Of a DNA stretch of 7,232 bases, positions 6,783-7,232 are shown piece by piece. A program made the translations under genes and the position numbers. The stretch's first letter is position 1. The number at the start of each line of letters is the position of its first letter. This DNA comes from Candidatus Solibacter sp. (GTDB lineage Bacteria > Acidobacteriota > Terriglobia > Bryobacterales > Bryobacteraceae). Where the stretch lies: NCBI GenBank assembly GCA_017883345.1, contig JADGNT010000244.1, forward strand, positions 1-7,232. The letters run 5' to 3'. Under the pieces are notes generated by a model. That model was not told where the DNA came from, ran no database searches, and worked only from the letters and a program-made list of their open reading frames with translations.

Positions 6783-7232
6783 ATGAGAATCTTCCGTGTC
6801 CACCGGCTGTGGTTGATGGCTCTCCTGTGCCCCGTTATCGCGGCGGCGCAGCAGCCGGCGCTGGACCTGAAGGCGGCGCTCGCGACAGCCGAGTCAAACA
6901 ATCTGGAATTGCGGGCCGCCCGCCAGCAGCGCGCGCTGGCCATCGCCGGAATCACGACTGCCGGACAGCTTCCAAATCCGACGGTGAGTTTCACGGCAGC
7001 ACGCGACACGCCCCACGAAGGCATTTCGCTCGACCTCCCGCTTGAACTCGGCGGCAAACGCGCCAAGCGGCTCGCCGTGGCGCGCGAGGAGCAGAGGTCG
7101 GTGGAGATCGACCTCTCGATATTGGAAAGGCAGATCCGCCGGCGTGCGCGCGAAGCTTTCTTCCGCGCGCTCTCGGCCGGCGCCCAGACGGAGCAGTCCA
7201 AGGCGGCTCTCGGCCTCGTGACGCGTACGCGT
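6783..7232 (+). CDS. TolC/CzcC-family outer-membrane efflux protein (5' part)
   Basis: An open frame from ATG 6783-6785 runs 150 codons to the window edge without a stop; full proteins of this family are usually about 400-450 residues, so roughly a third is seen. The N-terminus MRIFRVHRLWLMALLCPVIA is a signal peptide: basic start, hydrophobic core, probable cleavage after the AAA near residue 22. The mature part opens with LDLKAALATAESNNLELRAA, the first helix of outer-membrane efflux proteins, followed by QLPNPTVSF and then LDLPLELGGKRAKRL. The PNPT and P-LELGGKR motifs are typical of CzcC/CusC-type outer-membrane factors of heavy-metal RND (CzcCBA) systems. The protein should form the trimeric outer-membrane and periplasmic channel. 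Adaptor and RND pump genes would be expected downstream, outside the window. It is transcribed divergently from the histidine kinase. No clear Shine-Dalgarno is seen. The substrate cannot be decided from this part. Confidence 0.88.
   Translation, partial: MRIFRVHRLWLMALLCPVIAAAQQPALDLKAALATAESNNLELRAARQQRALAIAGITTAGQLPNPTVSFTAARDTPHEGISLDLPLELGGKRAKRLAVAREEQRSVEIDLSILERQIRRRAREAFFRALSAGAQTEQSKAALGLVTRTR

Noticed and set aside
6614..7201. Minus-strand frame covering the divergent promoter and the efflux gene
   Set aside because: The plus-strand frame from 6783 has a signal peptide and CzcC-type PNPT and LELGGKR motifs. The minus frame is Ser/Arg-rich with no domain and would cross the promoter region.
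7221..7232. Palindromic ACGCGTACGCGT at the right edge
   Set aside because: It reads as normal in-frame codons (Thr-Arg-Thr-Arg) of the efflux gene, and short GC palindromes are expected in such DNA.

Overview
The window is GC-rich bacterial chromosome and most resembles an Acidobacteriota genome (inference). The clearest pointer is the large Ser/Thr kinase joined through one transmembrane helix to a PD40/TolB-type beta-propeller, an architecture expanded in that phylum. GC-rich heptanucleotide tandem repeats that run into coding sequence also fit. No rRNA, tRNA, CRISPR array, transposase or phage gene was seen.

Layout: (i) 1-513, plus strand: the 3' end of an unidentified gene overlaps by a GTGA junction the start of a small membrane-anchored, cysteine-containing protein of unknown function. 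(ii) 514-649: short convergent gap without a recognisable terminator. (iii) 650-3301, minus: transmembrane PknB-type kinase with a C-terminal propeller. (iv) 3302-3526: non-coding gap with a near-palindrome just ahead of the kinase start. (v) 3527-5083, minus: UbiD-family prenylated-FMN-dependent decarboxylase. (vi) 5104-6636, minus: soluble dual-PAS sensor histidine kinase whose stop lies 20 bp before ubiD, so the two are probably co-transcribed. (vii) 6637-6782: divergent promoter region. (viii) 6783 to the end, plus: N-terminal 150 codons of a TolC/CzcC-type outer-membrane efflux protein that continues beyond the window.

Two signalling proteins flank one metabolic enzyme, with an efflux system starting divergently. 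The histidine kinase has no response regulator here and UbiD has no UbiX (prFMN synthase) here, so both need partners elsewhere. The most unusual feature is a degenerate 7-bp tandem repeat (consensus CTTCGGG, i.e. CCCGAAG on the coding strand) found twice. One copy lies inside ubiD in an extra loop, the other forms the last codons of the histidine kinase. The unit length is not a multiple of 3 and no frame contains a stop, so every forward frame yields the same PEARSPK-like peptide. No previously undescribed multi-gene system is convincingly visible.
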